Shown here one piece after another: positions 1 through 9,195 of a stretch of DNA of 64,000 bases. Under the pieces are notes generated by a model. That model searched no databases and was not told where the DNA came from. It saw only the letters and a program-made list of their open reading frames with translations. Made by a program: the position numbers and the translations under genes. How positions within the stretch are numbered: position 1 is the stretch's first letter; each line of letters begins with the position of its first letter. Source of the stretch: Pseudomonas khavaziana (GTDB taxonomy: Bacteria > Pseudomonadota > Gammaproteobacteria > Pseudomonadales > Pseudomonadaceae); assembly GCF_019145205.1 (NCBI RefSeq), contig NZ_JAHSTT010000016.1, forward strand, positions 62,001 to 126,000, read 5' to 3'.

Positions 1-1827
1 GATCTCATCGACAAAGTTCTGCGGGTCCTGGCCCAAGGCTTGGCGCAGCGCCTGGCGTTCTTGCAGGCGGTGCTCACTCCATTGCTCCACGGTCGGCGCG
101 TCGATCAGGCCGAGTTGGATATTCCATTCGATATCGCGGCTGTGCCACCAACCGTTGAGGGTGGGCAAATCGTGGGTGCTGGTGGTGGCCAAGGCGTTGT
201 CAGGCCAGTCCAGGATCGGCTTGAATTGGCCTTCATGGTTCTGTTCGAACAGCAGCACGCGCATGCCCAGGATCGAGCGGGCGCTGAGCTTCTCGCGCAG
301 GCCGTCGGGCACGGTGCCCAGGTCTTCACCGAGGACGATGGCCTGGTGGCGGTGGGATTCCAGGGCCAGCAGGCGCAGCAGATCGTCCACTGGGTAATAC
401 AGGTAGGCACCTTCACGGGGCGAGGCGCCCAAGGGAATGACCCACAGGCGTTGCAGACCCATCACATGGTCGATACGCAAGCCGCCGGCATGGGCGAAGT
501 TGGCCCGCAGCATTTCGATAAAGGCGCGAAAGCCGTTGCGCTTGAGGCCTTCGGGGGAGAACGCGGAGATGCCCCAACCTTGGCCCGCACGGTTGAGAAT
601 ATCCGGCGGAGCGCCAACCGTGAGATCGGCGAGCAGTTCGTCCTGACGGCTCCAGGCCTGGCTGCCGCCGCCGTCCGCGCCCACCGCCAGGTCGGCGATC
701 AGGCCGATGCCCATGCCGCTGCCACGGGCGGCTTGTTGTGCGCGCTCCAGGCTGCGGGCGATCAGCCATTGGGTGAAAGCGAAGTAACCGATCTCATCGC
801 GGTTTTGCTCGGCGAACTGCGCCAGGGCCGGGCTTTGCGGGGTGCGCCAGGCTTCGGGCCAGTGGCGCCAGTCGAGTTCTTCACCGGCAGCGGCGCGCTG
901 GGCTTGTATGGCTTCGAAACGGCAGTGGTTCTCCAAAGCTTCGCCGCCGCACTGGCGGAAGCTCTGGAAGTCGGCATGCTGTGGGTGCGCGCCGTGGCGG
1001 AAGTCTTCATACAGCGTGCGCAACAGGCGTTGCTTGGCCTTGGCGGCGGCGGGCCAGTCGATCAGGGGCACCTGCTCCAGTGCGTGCAGTTCGTCCGCCA
1101 GCCCGGCGGCTTCGATGGCGTTGCGCACTTCACGCTCGCCCAGGATGCATGCGGGCGAGGCATACAGGCTGTTGAGAAACAGGCGGCTGGACGGCGAGTA
1201 AGGGCTGAAACGTTCGGTGTCGGCGCTGAACATCGCGTGCATCGGGCTGATCGCCACCGCCTCGGCACCGCGCTCGGCGGCCGCGCGCACCAGATGCTCC
1301 AGGGCCAGGGTGTCGCCGAAGCCGCCATCGCCGAGGCGGCGCAGGGCATACAGCTGCGCGCTCAGACCCCAGGCCCGGGCGGGGCGGCTGTCCACCGCGT
1401 CGGCCACGCTGAAGCAGTGAGCGGGGGCAACGGCCAGGGTGAAGGTTTGCCCGTCGATATGTACCTGATGGTAGCCCAGGGCGATCACACCGGGCAGCAC
1501 GGCATCGCCATCAAGGCGCAGCTCCAGGGTTTCACCGCCTTCGAGGCTGACGTGACACGGGGTGTCCGGTGCAAAGTAACGCGCCAGGTCCAGGCCTTCA
1601 CCGCTGTCTGTGGTCATCAACGGCGGCAGGTGGGTGTCTTGTTGTACTTGCTCAAGCTCGCGCAGGCTGGCGTCGATCTCGGCATCGTTATCGGCCGGGT
1701 GCCCCAGCCCTTTGAGGACCGCACGCAGGGCATCGGCTTGCACATGTTGCGGGCGACCGTTGGCATCGATCCAATCGACGGCCAGGCCCGCGCGGCTGGC
1801 GAGTAGTTCCAGGTTCGCTTCGCTCAA
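1..1827 (-). CDS. malQ: 4-alpha-glucanotransferase (amylomaltase), C-terminus cut by window edge
   Basis: GH77 enzyme that transfers glucan segments between malto-oligosaccharides in the cytoplasm, processing the alpha-glucans handled by TreZ and GlgA. The frame is open from a TTG start that overlaps the treZ stop (TTGA) down to base 1, giving 609 codons; the family is usually about 690 residues, so roughly the last 80 are missing. Visible GH77 motifs are LRIDHVMGL with the nucleophile Asp, VLGEDLGTVP with the acid/base Glu, and STHDLPT with the transition-state Asp. The overlap with treZ indicates translational coupling in a glgA-treZ-malQ operon. No ATG fits near the start, so TTG is inferred from the overlap. 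A long plus-strand open frame across the same bases is a codon-bias shadow. Confidence 0.93.
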   Translation of the reverse strand, partial: MSEANLELLASRAGLAVDWIDANGRPQHVQADALRAVLKGLGHPADNDAEIDASLRELEQVQQDTHLPPLMTTDSGEGLDLARYFAPDTPCHVSLEGGETLELRLDGDAVLPGVIALGYHQVHIDGQTFTLAVAPAHCFSVADAVDSRPARAWGLSAQLYALRRLGDGGFGDTLALEHLVRAAAERGAEAVAISPMHAMFSADTERFSPYSPSSRLFLNSLYASPACILGEREVRNAIEAAGLADELHALEQVPLIDWPAAAKAKQRLLRTLYEDFRHGAHPQHADFQSFRQCGGEALENHCRFEAIQAQRAAAGEELDWRHWPEAWRTPQSPALAQFAEQNRDEIGYFAFTQWLIARSLERAQQAARGSGMGIGLIADLAVGADGGGSQAWSRQDELLADLTVGAPPDILNRAGQGWGISAFSPEGLKRNGFRAFIEMLRANFAHAGGLRIDHVMGLQRLWVIPLGASPREGAYLYYPVDDLLRLLALESHRHQAIVLGEDLGTVPDGLREKLSARSILGMRVLLFEQNHEGQFKPILDWPDNALATTSTHDLPTLNGWWHSRDIEWNIQLGLIDAPTVEQWSEHRLQERQALRQALGQDPQNFVDEI

Positions 1828-3569
1828 AAGTGTTCTCCAGCAGGGGATAGGGACACGCGGGCGCTGTGGGGTGGCAACTGCGCACCTTGCTTGGCCGGTG
1901 TTTGGAAGATGAGGTGTCGAGGGGCCGGGTGGTCGAGGGGCAGTTCGCCCAGGTTCAGGTCGATCTGCAACAGGCTGCCATTGCCCAGGCGCCAACGCGC
2001 CGTGACGGCGCCCTCGGCCAGCACCAGCGCGCCCAGGGCCACGGCGCCGGGCAAATGCGGTGCCACATGCAGGTGGCGCAGGCTCAGCAGGTGACGGTAG
2101 AGCTGGGCGTGGTCGTTCTCGACAAATGAAGGCATTGATTGCAAAAAGGTGGGCAGCGCGTTGGGATCGGGGATGCGTTCGCGTTGCTCGGGGTCGTGAA
2201 ACGCGGCGAAATCAGCAAACTCATTGCGCCGACCTTCGCGTACCGCCTCGGCCAGTTCGCCATGATGGTCGGTGAAAAACAGAAAGGGTTCGGCGGCGTT
2301 GACCTCATCGCCCATGAAAATCATCGGAATCATGGGGCCCAGCAGCAACAGGGCGGTTGCCGCTTTCAGCGCCTGGGGCGAGCACAGCTGGTGCAGACGC
2401 TCACCCAGGGCGCGATTACCGATCTGGTCGTGGTTCTGCAGGAACGCCACGAAGGCGCTGGGCGGCAGATCGGCGCTGGGTTCGCCGCGTGCATGTCCAT
2501 GGCGGGTGATATCGCCCTGGTAGATAAATCCTTCGCCCAGGCAGCGCGCCAACTTGGCGGTAGGCTGTTCGGCAAAGTCGTTGTAATAGGCATCGGTTTC
2601 GCCGGTCAGCAGTACATGCAGCACGTTATGAAAGTCGTCATTCCATTGGGCGTCGAAATCGTCCTTTAACAGGCTGGCCTGGTTCAGCTCGTTTTCCAGC
2701 ATCAGCCAGACGTGACGCCCGCTGTCCACTTGCTCACGCACTCGCTGCGCAAGTTCCTTCAGGAAACCGGGATTATCTATGGCGTGCACCGCATCCAGGC
2801 GCAGGCCGTCGAAGCGGTATTCCAGCAACCACATCAAGGCGTTATCGAGAAAGAAATCCCGTACTTCACGGCGTTCGAAATCGATACCGGCGCCCCAGGG
2901 CGTGTGCACGTCTTCCTGGAAGAACCCCTGGGCGTATTGGCCCAGGTAATTGCCGTCGGGCCCGAAGTGGTTGTACACCACATCCAGAATCACGGCGAGG
3001 CCATGGGCGTGGGCACTGTCGATCAGGTGCTTGAGTTGCTCGGGTGAGCCATATGAGGCGTGGGGCGCGTAGGGCAGTACGCCGTCATAGCCCCAATTAC
3101 GCTCGCCGGGAAATTGCGCCAAAGGCATCAGCTCAATGGCGGTGATGCCCAGTTCGGCCAGGCGTGGCAAGTGCTTTTCGACTTCGGTGTAACCACCCAT
3201 GGCGCCAACGTGCAGCTCGTAGATCACTGCTGTATGCCAGGGGCGGCCCTGCCACTGGCTGTGGCGCCACTCATAGGCATGTGGGTCGACCACTCGGCTC
3301 CAGCCATGTACATCCACTGCCTGGGCCCTGGATGCGGGGTCGGGCACTGCCCGTTCCCCATCGATATTGAAGCGGTAGAGCGCGCCGGCAGGGCACGCCG
3401 TCTCGACTTCGAACCAGCCATCTGCCTGGGGCAGCATGGCAATGGATTTCCCGTGTTCCAATTCAACGCTGACATAAAACGCGTCTGGCGCCCACAGGGC
3501 AAAACGCGTGTGTTGCGCGTCCAGCATGATTGCGCCGTGGGGCGAGGTTTCCAGAGTCCGTAGTGGCAT
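1824..3569 (-). CDS. treZ: malto-oligosyltrehalose trehalohydrolase
   Basis: GH13 enzyme that cuts trehalose from the reducing end of maltooligosyl-trehalose made by TreY, which is not in this window. The protein has 581 residues, normal for TreZ. An N-terminal beta-sandwich domain (about 1-95, with FALWAPDA) precedes the TIM barrel. Barrel motifs are VILDVVYNHFGP (region I), GLRLDAVHAI with the nucleophile Asp (region II), WLMLENE with the Glu acid (region III) and LQNHDQIGNRA (region IV). It starts 20 bases after the glgA stop and its own stop overlaps malQ, so the three genes form one operon. Glycogen and trehalose metabolism are tied together in pseudomonads through such clusters. Confidence 0.95.
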   Translation of the reverse strand: MPLRTLETSPHGAIMLDAQHTRFALWAPDAFYVSVELEHGKSIAMLPQADGWFEVETACPAGALYRFNIDGERAVPDPASRAQAVDVHGWSRVVDPHAYEWRHSQWQGRPWHTAVIYELHVGAMGGYTEVEKHLPRLAELGITAIELMPLAQFPGERNWGYDGVLPYAPHASYGSPEQLKHLIDSAHAHGLAVILDVVYNHFGPDGNYLGQYAQGFFQEDVHTPWGAGIDFERREVRDFFLDNALMWLLEYRFDGLRLDAVHAIDNPGFLKELAQRVREQVDSGRHVWLMLENELNQASLLKDDFDAQWNDDFHNVLHVLLTGETDAYYNDFAEQPTAKLARCLGEGFIYQGDITRHGHARGEPSADLPPSAFVAFLQNHDQIGNRALGERLHQLCSPQALKAATALLLLGPMIPMIFMGDEVNAAEPFLFFTDHHGELAEAVREGRRNEFADFAAFHDPEQRERIPDPNALPTFLQSMPSFVENDHAQLYRHLLSLRHLHVAPHLPGAVALGALVLAEGAVTARWRLGNGSLLQIDLNLGELPLDHPAPRHLIFQTPAKQGAQLPPHSARVSLSPAGEHF

Positions 3570-3589
3570 CTATGAAGCCCTCCCAATGA

Positions 3590-5146
3590 TTATTTAGTCG
3601 ATTTCCCCAGGGCCTTGGCCACCAGTTGTTCGTAGAGCTCAGCGTAGGGTTCTACCGCCTGGCACCAGTTGAAGGGTTGGGTCATGGCGCAGCTGCGCAT
3701 GGCGTTAAGCAGGCCAGGCAGGGCAAAGACCTTGAAGGCGCGGCTCAGGGCTTCCTTGTAGCTGTCCACAGTGGACTCATTGAACAGAAAGCCGGTGACG
3801 CCATCCTCAATGGTGTCTGCAAGGCCGCCGGTGTTACGCGCCACCGGCAACGAGCCGAAGCGCTGTGCATACATCTGGCTCAGGCCGCACGGCTCATAGC
3901 GTGACGGCATCAGCAGGAAGTCGCTGCCGGCGAACATGCGGCGGGCATCGGTTTCGTTGAAGCCGATGCGCACGCCCACCTGGCCAGGGAAACGCAGTGC
4001 CAGTTCACGCATGGCCTGTTCTTCTTCCGGCTCGCCACGGCCGATGATCGCGATCTGGCCGCCGTTCTCAACAATGAAACTGGCGACCGCTTCGGTCAGG
4101 TCCAGGCCTTTCTGGTAGACCAGACGCGATACCACGGCGAACAGCGGGCCGCTGGAAGGCTGCAGCCCAAACAATTCGCGCACATGGACGGCGTTGATGG
4201 CTTTGCCTTCCCAGTCGCCGATATTGAAATTGTGGGTCAGGTGCGTATCAGTCGAGGTTTCCCAGCTTTCGTCAATCCCGTTGGGAATGCCGCTGAGCAA
4301 GCCTTGCTGGGTCTTGCTGGCAAGGAACCCATCCAGGCCGCAGCCGAATTCGGGTGTGGTGATTTCCTGGGCGTAGGTGGCACTCACGGTGGTGATATGG
4401 CTGGAATACGCCATGCCGGCCTTGAGAAACGACATCTTGCCGTAGAACTCCATGCCTTCCTGTTGCAGGGCATGGGGGGGAATGCCCAGCTCGGGCGTCG
4501 ACGCCAGGCTCACCACGCCCTGGTAGGCCAGGTTATGAATGGTGAACAGCGTCGGCGTGCGTGACCCACGCCAGTGCATATAAGCCGGGGCCAGGCCAGC
4601 CGGCCAGTCGTGGGCGTGCACCAGGTCCGGGCACCAGTGGATCTGTGCCAGATTGGCGGCCATGTCAGCAGCGGCCAGGCCCAGGCGCGCGAAGCGAATG
4701 TGGTTGTCCGGCCAGTCACGGCCGTTGTTTGCCCCGTAGGGCGTGCCCTCGCGCTCGTACAGTTCAGGGCAGATGAGCACATAGATAACCAGGCCATCCT
4801 TGAGGTCCATGCGCCCGATCTTGCACGGCGGCAATGCCGCGTGGCCACCCAACTCGCCGACGATGTGTATCGGATTGTCGCTTTCCATCACCTGCGGGTA
4901 ACCGGGGATCAGCACCCGCACATCGTGCAGGTGGGCCATGGCGCGGGGCAGGGCGGCGGACACGTCGCCCAGGCCACCGGTTTTCACCAGGTCGGCGAAT
5001 TCGGAGGTGACGAACAACACTTTCTTTCGATTCGGGTTCTGACTCACGATCGGCCGCACAGTGTTGGGCAGGTCGGCCAAAGACTTAGGCCCCCCTGCCG
5101 GCTGACTAAAACGCTCTCCCTGAGTATCTACTGCGGCGCTGATCAT
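3590..5146 (-). CDS. glgA: glycogen synthase (ADP-glucose-type GT5)
   Basis: Elongates alpha-1,4-glucan from ADP-glucose in the cytoplasm. The protein has 518 residues. The GT5 sugar-nucleotide motif KTGGLGDVSAALP lies near residue 55, and the C-terminal Rossmann half carries the retaining glycosyltransferase signature SRYEPCGLSQMYAQ with GTGGL-like NTGGLADTI after it. An N-terminal extension of about 40 residues precedes the first catalytic strand (KKVLFVTSEFADLVKTGG), so the true start might be slightly internal, but ATG at 5146 is preceded by a usable GGAGTG. It is the first gene of the glgA-treZ-malQ operon; the 500-base region upstream should hold its promoter. Confidence 0.94.
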   Translation of the reverse strand: MISAAVDTQGERFSQPAGGPKSLADLPNTVRPIVSQNPNRKKVLFVTSEFADLVKTGGLGDVSAALPRAMAHLHDVRVLIPGYPQVMESDNPIHIVGELGGHAALPPCKIGRMDLKDGLVIYVLICPELYEREGTPYGANNGRDWPDNHIRFARLGLAAADMAANLAQIHWCPDLVHAHDWPAGLAPAYMHWRGSRTPTLFTIHNLAYQGVVSLASTPELGIPPHALQQEGMEFYGKMSFLKAGMAYSSHITTVSATYAQEITTPEFGCGLDGFLASKTQQGLLSGIPNGIDESWETSTDTHLTHNFNIGDWEGKAINAVHVRELFGLQPSSGPLFAVVSRLVYQKGLDLTEAVASFIVENGGQIAIIGRGEPEEEQAMRELALRFPGQVGVRIGFNETDARRMFAGSDFLLMPSRYEPCGLSQMYAQRFGSLPVARNTGGLADTIEDGVTGFLFNESTVDSYKEALSRAFKVFALPGLLNAMRSCAMTQPFNWCQAVEPYAELYEQLVAKALGKSTK

Positions 5147-5644
5147 AATGCACTCCCATCTGTTGGTCGGCTAATGGCCCGCTGCCATCAGCTCCGATTG
5201 ACCGCATCCTGCGGCCAGGCACACAAGCGCTGTACTAACTGGCAAGGCGTATGCCAGTTGCGGCTTAGGCTTAAAAAGATTGGATGGACGGGCATTGGGC
5301 GTGAGTTGCGCGTGCTCGTCCTTACCTAAAACTGGACCTGCGGCGGAGTTCGAAAGTTTCGATTTTTTGCGGGGTTTTTGTTTTGGAACGGACCCATCGG
5401 TCATCAGTCTAGGACAGATCCCAGCACCTGTAGGGTTTTCAGCGGGATTTTGTAGGACAAAAATCTTTTAAGCTTAAGCTGCTGGCGATTAGCCTCCATT
5501 CTCTGTAGGAGCCAGCTTGCTCGCGAAGCACTCAAGAGCGCCGCGCATACCTTGAATGTCGCGCGCTATCATTGACCGCTTTCGCGAGCACGCTAGCGTC
5601 TACAAAGAGCAGGCCAAGCACGGCGCTCGCACTGATTTGGTGCG
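5147..5644. other. intergenic region upstream of glgA
   Basis: About 500 bases without a convincing gene. A 77-codon minus-strand frame (5171-5404) begins with a Lys-rich stretch but has no family resemblance I recognise and is not called. The right half contains a REP doublet (5503-5606). The glgA promoter must lie here, but I see no clear -35/-10 pair. Confidence 0.5.
5503..5606. repeat. imperfect REP doublet
   Basis: The left arm reads CTGTAGGAGCCAGCTTGCTC and continues GCGAA; the right arm is the approximate reverse complement, TTCGCGAGCACGCTAGCG followed by TCTACA. This is the inverted REP pair (BIME-like) common between genes in fluorescent pseudomonads. Both arms have diverged from the cleaner copy at 32807-32906. 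Confidence 0.8.
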
Positions 5645-6598
5645 TCACCCAAGACTACGAACGGGCGTACCGTTGGCCCAGGCCTGGATATCTTCGATCA
5701 TCTGCTGGTAGAACTGCCGGTAATTTTGCTCGCTCACATACCCGATATGGGGCGTCGCCAGCACATTGGGCAAGCTGCGCAACGGATGGTCAGCCGGCAG
5801 CGGTTCCTCGGCGTACACGTCCAGCGCCGCCCCAGCCAGGCGGCCACTGCTCAGTGCCTGTACCAGGGCCTGCTCGTCCACAATCGGTCCGCGTGCGGTG
5901 TTGACCAGGCGCGCCGTCGGCTTCATCCAGCCCAGTGCCTGGGCATCCACCAACCCGCGACTACGTTCACTGAGTACCACGTGGATGGTCAGGATATCGG
6001 CTTGCTCGAACAGCTCGCGCTTGCTGACCCAGGTCACCCCCGATTCTGCCGCCCGCTGCGGCGTGAGGTTCTCACTCCAGGCAATCACCCGCATGCCGAA
6101 CACCTGGCCGAAGCGGGCGACCTTTTGGCCGATACTGCCCAAGCCGAGAATTGCCAAAGTCTTGCCGTGCAGGTCGCCGCCCAGGCCGATCTGCCAGCCG
6201 CCTGCGCGGAGCGAGTTGGCTTCGGCAAGCAGATTGCGCGTGCAAGCCATGATCAAAGCCCAAGTCAGTTCCGGTGCTGCGTGTTTGTAGCTGTCGGTGC
6301 CGCACACCTGGATACCCAGGGCCTTGGCGGCGGGAATGTCGATAGCGGCATTGCGCATGCCGCCGGTCACCAGCAATTTGAGCGACGGCAGGCCTTGCAG
6401 CAGTGCCTTGTCGAAGGTTGAGCGCTCGCGCATCACGCAAATCACCTCGAAGCCCTGCAGACGCTCGACCATTGTGGCGGTGTCGGCGGGGTAATCATGG
6501 AGAAAATGCACCTGGCCCACGGCGTCCAGCACCGACCAGTCCACCACGCCCCTGGCTACATCCTGCCAATCATCCATCACTGCAATCTGTACCGACAT
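5645..6598 (-). CDS. D-2-hydroxyacid dehydrogenase family protein
   Basis: NAD(P)-dependent 2-hydroxyacid dehydrogenase of the SerA/GhrB fold, 317 residues. The Rossmann motif is ILGLGSIGQ (about residues 149-157). Catalytic residues are the Arg in NTARGPIVDE, the Glu in DVYAEEPLP and the His in TPHIGYV. It lacks the C-terminal ACT domain of true phosphoglycerate dehydrogenase. The substrate cannot be read from sequence; hydroxypyruvate, glyoxylate or another 2-oxoacid are possible. It is separated by 25 bases from the upstream hydrolase gene and may share its transcript. Confidence 0.9.
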   Translation of the reverse strand: MSVQIAVMDDWQDVARGVVDWSVLDAVGQVHFLHDYPADTATMVERLQGFEVICVMRERSTFDKALLQGLPSLKLLVTGGMRNAAIDIPAAKALGIQVCGTDSYKHAAPELTWALIMACTRNLLAEANSLRAGGWQIGLGGDLHGKTLAILGLGSIGQKVARFGQVFGMRVIAWSENLTPQRAAESGVTWVSKRELFEQADILTIHVVLSERSRGLVDAQALGWMKPTARLVNTARGPIVDEQALVQALSSGRLAGAALDVYAEEPLPADHPLRSLPNVLATPHIGYVSEQNYRQFYQQMIEDIQAWANGTPVRSLG

Positions 6599-6623
6599 TT
6601 ACGCGTGCCTCGCAAAGGTTGGA

Positions 6624-7625
6624 TCAAAGGGTTTTCAAACCCTGCAACAGCGCTTTATGAAACTGCTCCGGCTTTTCCATCTGTGGTGCATGGCCCAGGC
6701 CCGGGAATTCCACCAGGGTAGCGCGGGGAATCAACTTGGCCACCTGCTTGCCCAGCGCCTGGTAATTGCCAATCCTGGCCTTGACCTCCGGTGGCGCTAC
6801 ATCTTTGCCAATGGCGGTGGTGTCGCTGGTACCGATCAGCAGCAGGGTGGGCACCTGCAAGTCCTTGAACTCGTAGTAGACCGGCTGGGTGAAGATCATG
6901 TCGTAAATCAGCGCCGAGTTCCATGCGACCTGGGTATGCCCAGGGCCTTTGTTCAGGCCGACGAGCATATCCACCCAACGCTCGTATTCGGGTTTCCAGC
7001 GCCCGACGTAATAGGTGTCGCGCTCATATTTGCGCACGCCGTCGGCGCTCATCTTCAACTCACGCTGATACCACTGGTCGACGCTCTGGTAGGGCACGCC
7101 CAGGGCTTTCCAGTCTTCCAGGCCGATAGGATTCACCAGCCCAAGCTGCTCGGTTTGGGTGGGGTACATCAGGGCATAGCGGGTGGCGAGCATGCCGCCG
7201 GTGGAGTGGCCGATCATCGTGGCCTTCTGGATGCCGAGTTTTTCCAGCAATTGGTGGGTGTTGGTCGCCAGTTGCTGGAAGCTGTACTGGTAGTGGTCGG
7301 GTTTGCTGGAAGTGCAGAAGCCGATCTGGTCCGGCGCGATCACGCGGTAACCAGCGTCGCTCAGGGCCTTGATCGAACCTTCCCAGGTCGCACCGCAGAA
7401 GTTCTTTCCGTGCATCAGCACCACGCTGCGGCCGTTGGCTGTGCCTTTGGCGGGGATATCCATGTAGCCCATTTGCAGGGTTTTGCCTTGGGACTGGAAG
7501 GTGAAATGCTCCAGCGGATAAGGGTATTGAAACCCTTGCAGTTCGGGGCCATAGGTGGCGGCGAACACGGGAGCGGCAGTGCCTGACAACAGGCCAGCGA
7601 AGCACAACGCACGGATAATAGGCAT
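6624..7625 (-). CDS. exported alpha/beta hydrolase
   Basis: Alpha/beta-hydrolase of 333 residues with a Sec signal peptide (hydrophobic core ALCFAGLLSGTAAP, cleavage likely after VFA at about residue 22), so probably periplasmic. The nucleophile elbow is IGHSTGG with Ser141; the acid is probably the Asp in LLIGTSDTT and the base the His in GLGHAP near the C-terminus. The oxyanion-hole region is LMHGKNFCG. The substrate is unknown. It lies in a minus-strand run between the dehydrogenase and a DedA/YqaA-type membrane protein. Confidence 0.88.
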   Translation of the reverse strand: MPIIRALCFAGLLSGTAAPVFAATYGPELQGFQYPYPLEHFTFQSQGKTLQMGYMDIPAKGTANGRSVVLMHGKNFCGATWEGSIKALSDAGYRVIAPDQIGFCTSSKPDHYQYSFQQLATNTHQLLEKLGIQKATMIGHSTGGMLATRYALMYPTQTEQLGLVNPIGLEDWKALGVPYQSVDQWYQRELKMSADGVRKYERDTYYVGRWKPEYERWVDMLVGLNKGPGHTQVAWNSALIYDMIFTQPVYYEFKDLQVPTLLLIGTSDTTAIGKDVAPPEVKARIGNYQALGKQVAKLIPRATLVEFPGLGHAPQMEKPEQFHKALLQGLKTL

Positions 7626-7670
7626 GGGTTCCAGCTCCGAGAGAGATGACCGGATGCTCTTTGGACGAGA

Positions 7671-8114
7671 TTAACCGGGGATTAACACCCACTGCAGGGT
7701 CAGCGCTGCGAGCACGCCATAACGCATGCCTTTGGCCAGGGTTACCAGCAGCAGGAAACGCCATAATGGCTCACGCATCACCCCGGCCACCAGCGTCAGC
7801 GGATCACCAATAATCGGCATCCAACTGAGCAGCAACGTCCAATGCCCCCAGCGAGCGTAATGTCCACGTGCTTTTTCCAGTTGTTTGGTGTTGATCGGAA
7901 ACCAGCGTCGCGCCTTGAAGCGCTCCACCGAACGCCCCAGCAGCCAATTGACCACCGACCCCAATACGTTGCCCAGGGTGGCGATGCCCAGCAGTAGCCA
8001 CAGGTGGTAATGCCCGCTGAGCAGCAGGCCGACCAGCACCGCTTCCGATTGCAAGGGCAGTAACGTCGCGGCGCCGAATGCCGCGGCGAACAGCCCCAGG
8101 TAACCCATCAGCAC
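7671..8114 (-). CDS. YqaA/DedA-like inner-membrane protein
   Basis: Small membrane protein of 147 residues with about four hydrophobic segments (near 5-30, 38-60, 95-115 and 125-145). The pattern of an N-terminal hairpin, a cytoplasmic basic stretch (RSVERFKARRWF) and a second block with MPIIGDPLTLVAG matches the YqaA branch of the SNARE-associated/DedA superfamily. DedA proteins are thought to move lipid carriers or maintain the proton-motive force; for YqaA no reaction is established. Its start is 3 bases downstream of the stop of the DUF411 gene, so the two are co-transcribed. Confidence 0.82.
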   Translation of the reverse strand: MLMGYLGLFAAAFGAATLLPLQSEAVLVGLLLSGHYHLWLLLGIATLGNVLGSVVNWLLGRSVERFKARRWFPINTKQLEKARGHYARWGHWTLLLSWMPIIGDPLTLVAGVMREPLWRFLLLVTLAKGMRYGVLAALTLQWVLIPG

Positions 8115-8117
8115 CGG

Positions 8118-8564
8118 TCAGTGAGCCGGATACTCGGCCACCACCACATCTTTGCCGTCATGGGTCAGGCCAATGACTTGATAGGCCTCGCTACGGCCTT
8201 CTACTTCCATGCCCGGTGAACCCAAAGGCATGCCGGGTGCCGCGAGCCCCAGCAGGTCGTCACGCTTGCGCAAGGCCAATACCTGCTCGGCGGGCACATG
8301 GCCTTCGACGAACTTGCCGTCGATCACCGCGGTGTGGCACGAGCCGAGGCGCGGAGCCACTCCCAGGCGCTGCTTGACTGCGCTCATGTCTGCTTCAACG
8401 TGATCGTTGACCTTGAAGCCGTTGCTTTCGAGGTGGCTGATCCACTTTTTGCAGCAACCGCAATTGGCGTCGCGGTGCACGTCGATGGGAATCAGGTCGG
8501 CGGCCTGGGCCAGGGTAGTGCTGAACAGGGCGCAGAGCAGGGCCAATCGCAATGGGTTTTGCAT
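8118..8564 (-). CDS. exported DUF411 protein, putative metal-binding
   Basis: Protein of 148 residues with a signal peptide (LRLALLCALFSTTLAQA, cleavage near residue 21), so periplasmic. The family hallmark is an N-terminal CGCCKKW motif after DVHRDAN, followed by a domain with GSCHTAVIDG and a Gly/Met-rich stretch GMPLGSPGMEV. DUF411 proteins often sit beside copper or other metal-resistance genes and are thought to bind metal through the CxCC cysteines; that role is inferred. I chose ATG at 8564 because it begins the signal peptide; the open frame extends 44 codons further upstream without homology. Confidence 0.85.
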   Translation of the reverse strand: MQNPLRLALLCALFSTTLAQAADLIPIDVHRDANCGCCKKWISHLESNGFKVNDHVEADMSAVKQRLGVAPRLGSCHTAVIDGKFVEGHVPAEQVLALRKRDDLLGLAAPGMPLGSPGMEVEGRSEAYQVIGLTHDGKDVVVAEYPAH

Positions 8565-8646
8565 CGTGGGTCTCGCTGAAAATGCGGCAATAAACCGCGC
8601 ATTCTCCCTGCTTTTTGCAGTGGGGCGCTGCTGTAGTGTTTCTAAA

Positions 8647-9105
8647 TTATACAGAGCCGGAGGTTTCCAGCCGCTGCTTGAGCCGGTCCAGCGCAAGGGC
8701 GGACAGCTCGATCATGCTTTCGTGAAGGGCCGCCAGTTGCAATTCGGTCTCATAAGTCAGTACACGCTTGAATAGCGTGCCGCCACGCTGAACGTGCAGG
8801 AAATAATGGATAGCGCCGTCGACAGCCAGGGACGTGAACGCAGTGCGGAATTCATTCGGGCAGCGAGCTATTTGCACGCGGTAGCTCATGGCCACGCGTA
8901 TGCCCAGCAGGTCAATGATTTCAGTAAACCGCGTACCCACCGGCAGTGAACCGCGGGTGCCGGTGTCGGCGCTGAGGGAGGTGGGGTGCCATTCGTGCCA
9001 GCGATCAGGCTGGGTGACGTAGTCGTAGACTGTCTTGATAGGGGCCTGGATGAAGCGTTCCTGACTGATCTGCTCCAAGCGGATCGGATGCTCAGTCACG
9101 TGCAT
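8647..9105 (-). CDS. SRPBCC-fold protein
   Basis: Protein of 152 residues with the START/SRPBCC pattern: an N-terminal strand (QERFIQAPIKTVYDYV) with the typical APIKTVYDYVTQPDRWHEWHP helix-loop, central beta strands, and a long C-terminal helix (ALHESMIELSALALDRLKQRL). These proteins bind hydrophobic ligands in a deep pocket (polyketide cyclase, coenzyme Q-binding and related groups). No specific ligand can be assigned. The gene stands alone, with 82 bases to the DUF411 start and a hairpin on its upstream side. Confidence 0.8.
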   Translation of the reverse strand: MHVTEHPIRLEQISQERFIQAPIKTVYDYVTQPDRWHEWHPTSLSADTGTRGSLPVGTRFTEIIDLLGIRVAMSYRVQIARCPNEFRTAFTSLAVDGAIHYFLHVQRGGTLFKRVLTYETELQLAALHESMIELSALALDRLKQRLETSGSV

Positions 9106-9158
9106 GACACACCTCCTGTGTGGCGGGTTATAACACTGGGAGTTGTCAGGATAGTCCG

Positions 9159-9181
9159 ACTCCCGCGCTTTGCACGGGAGT
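9159..9181 (-). terminator. hairpin downstream of the chemoreceptor gene
   Basis: ACTCCCG pairs with CGGGAGT around a 9-base loop, just after the chemoreceptor stop on the minus strand. No T-run follows, so intrinsic termination is uncertain. Confidence 0.4.
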
Positions 9182-9195
9182 ATTCAGACCGCTGA

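Noticed and set aside
40..1806. 588-residue plus-strand open frame
   Set aside because: It lies opposite malQ, whose GH77 motifs are clear on the minus strand. The plus-strand product has no family features and is a GC-bias shadow.
5171..5404. 77-residue minus-strand frame upstream of glgA
   Set aside because: Low-complexity Lys/Pro composition, no convincing ribosome site, and no known family; kept only as a note in the intergenic entry.
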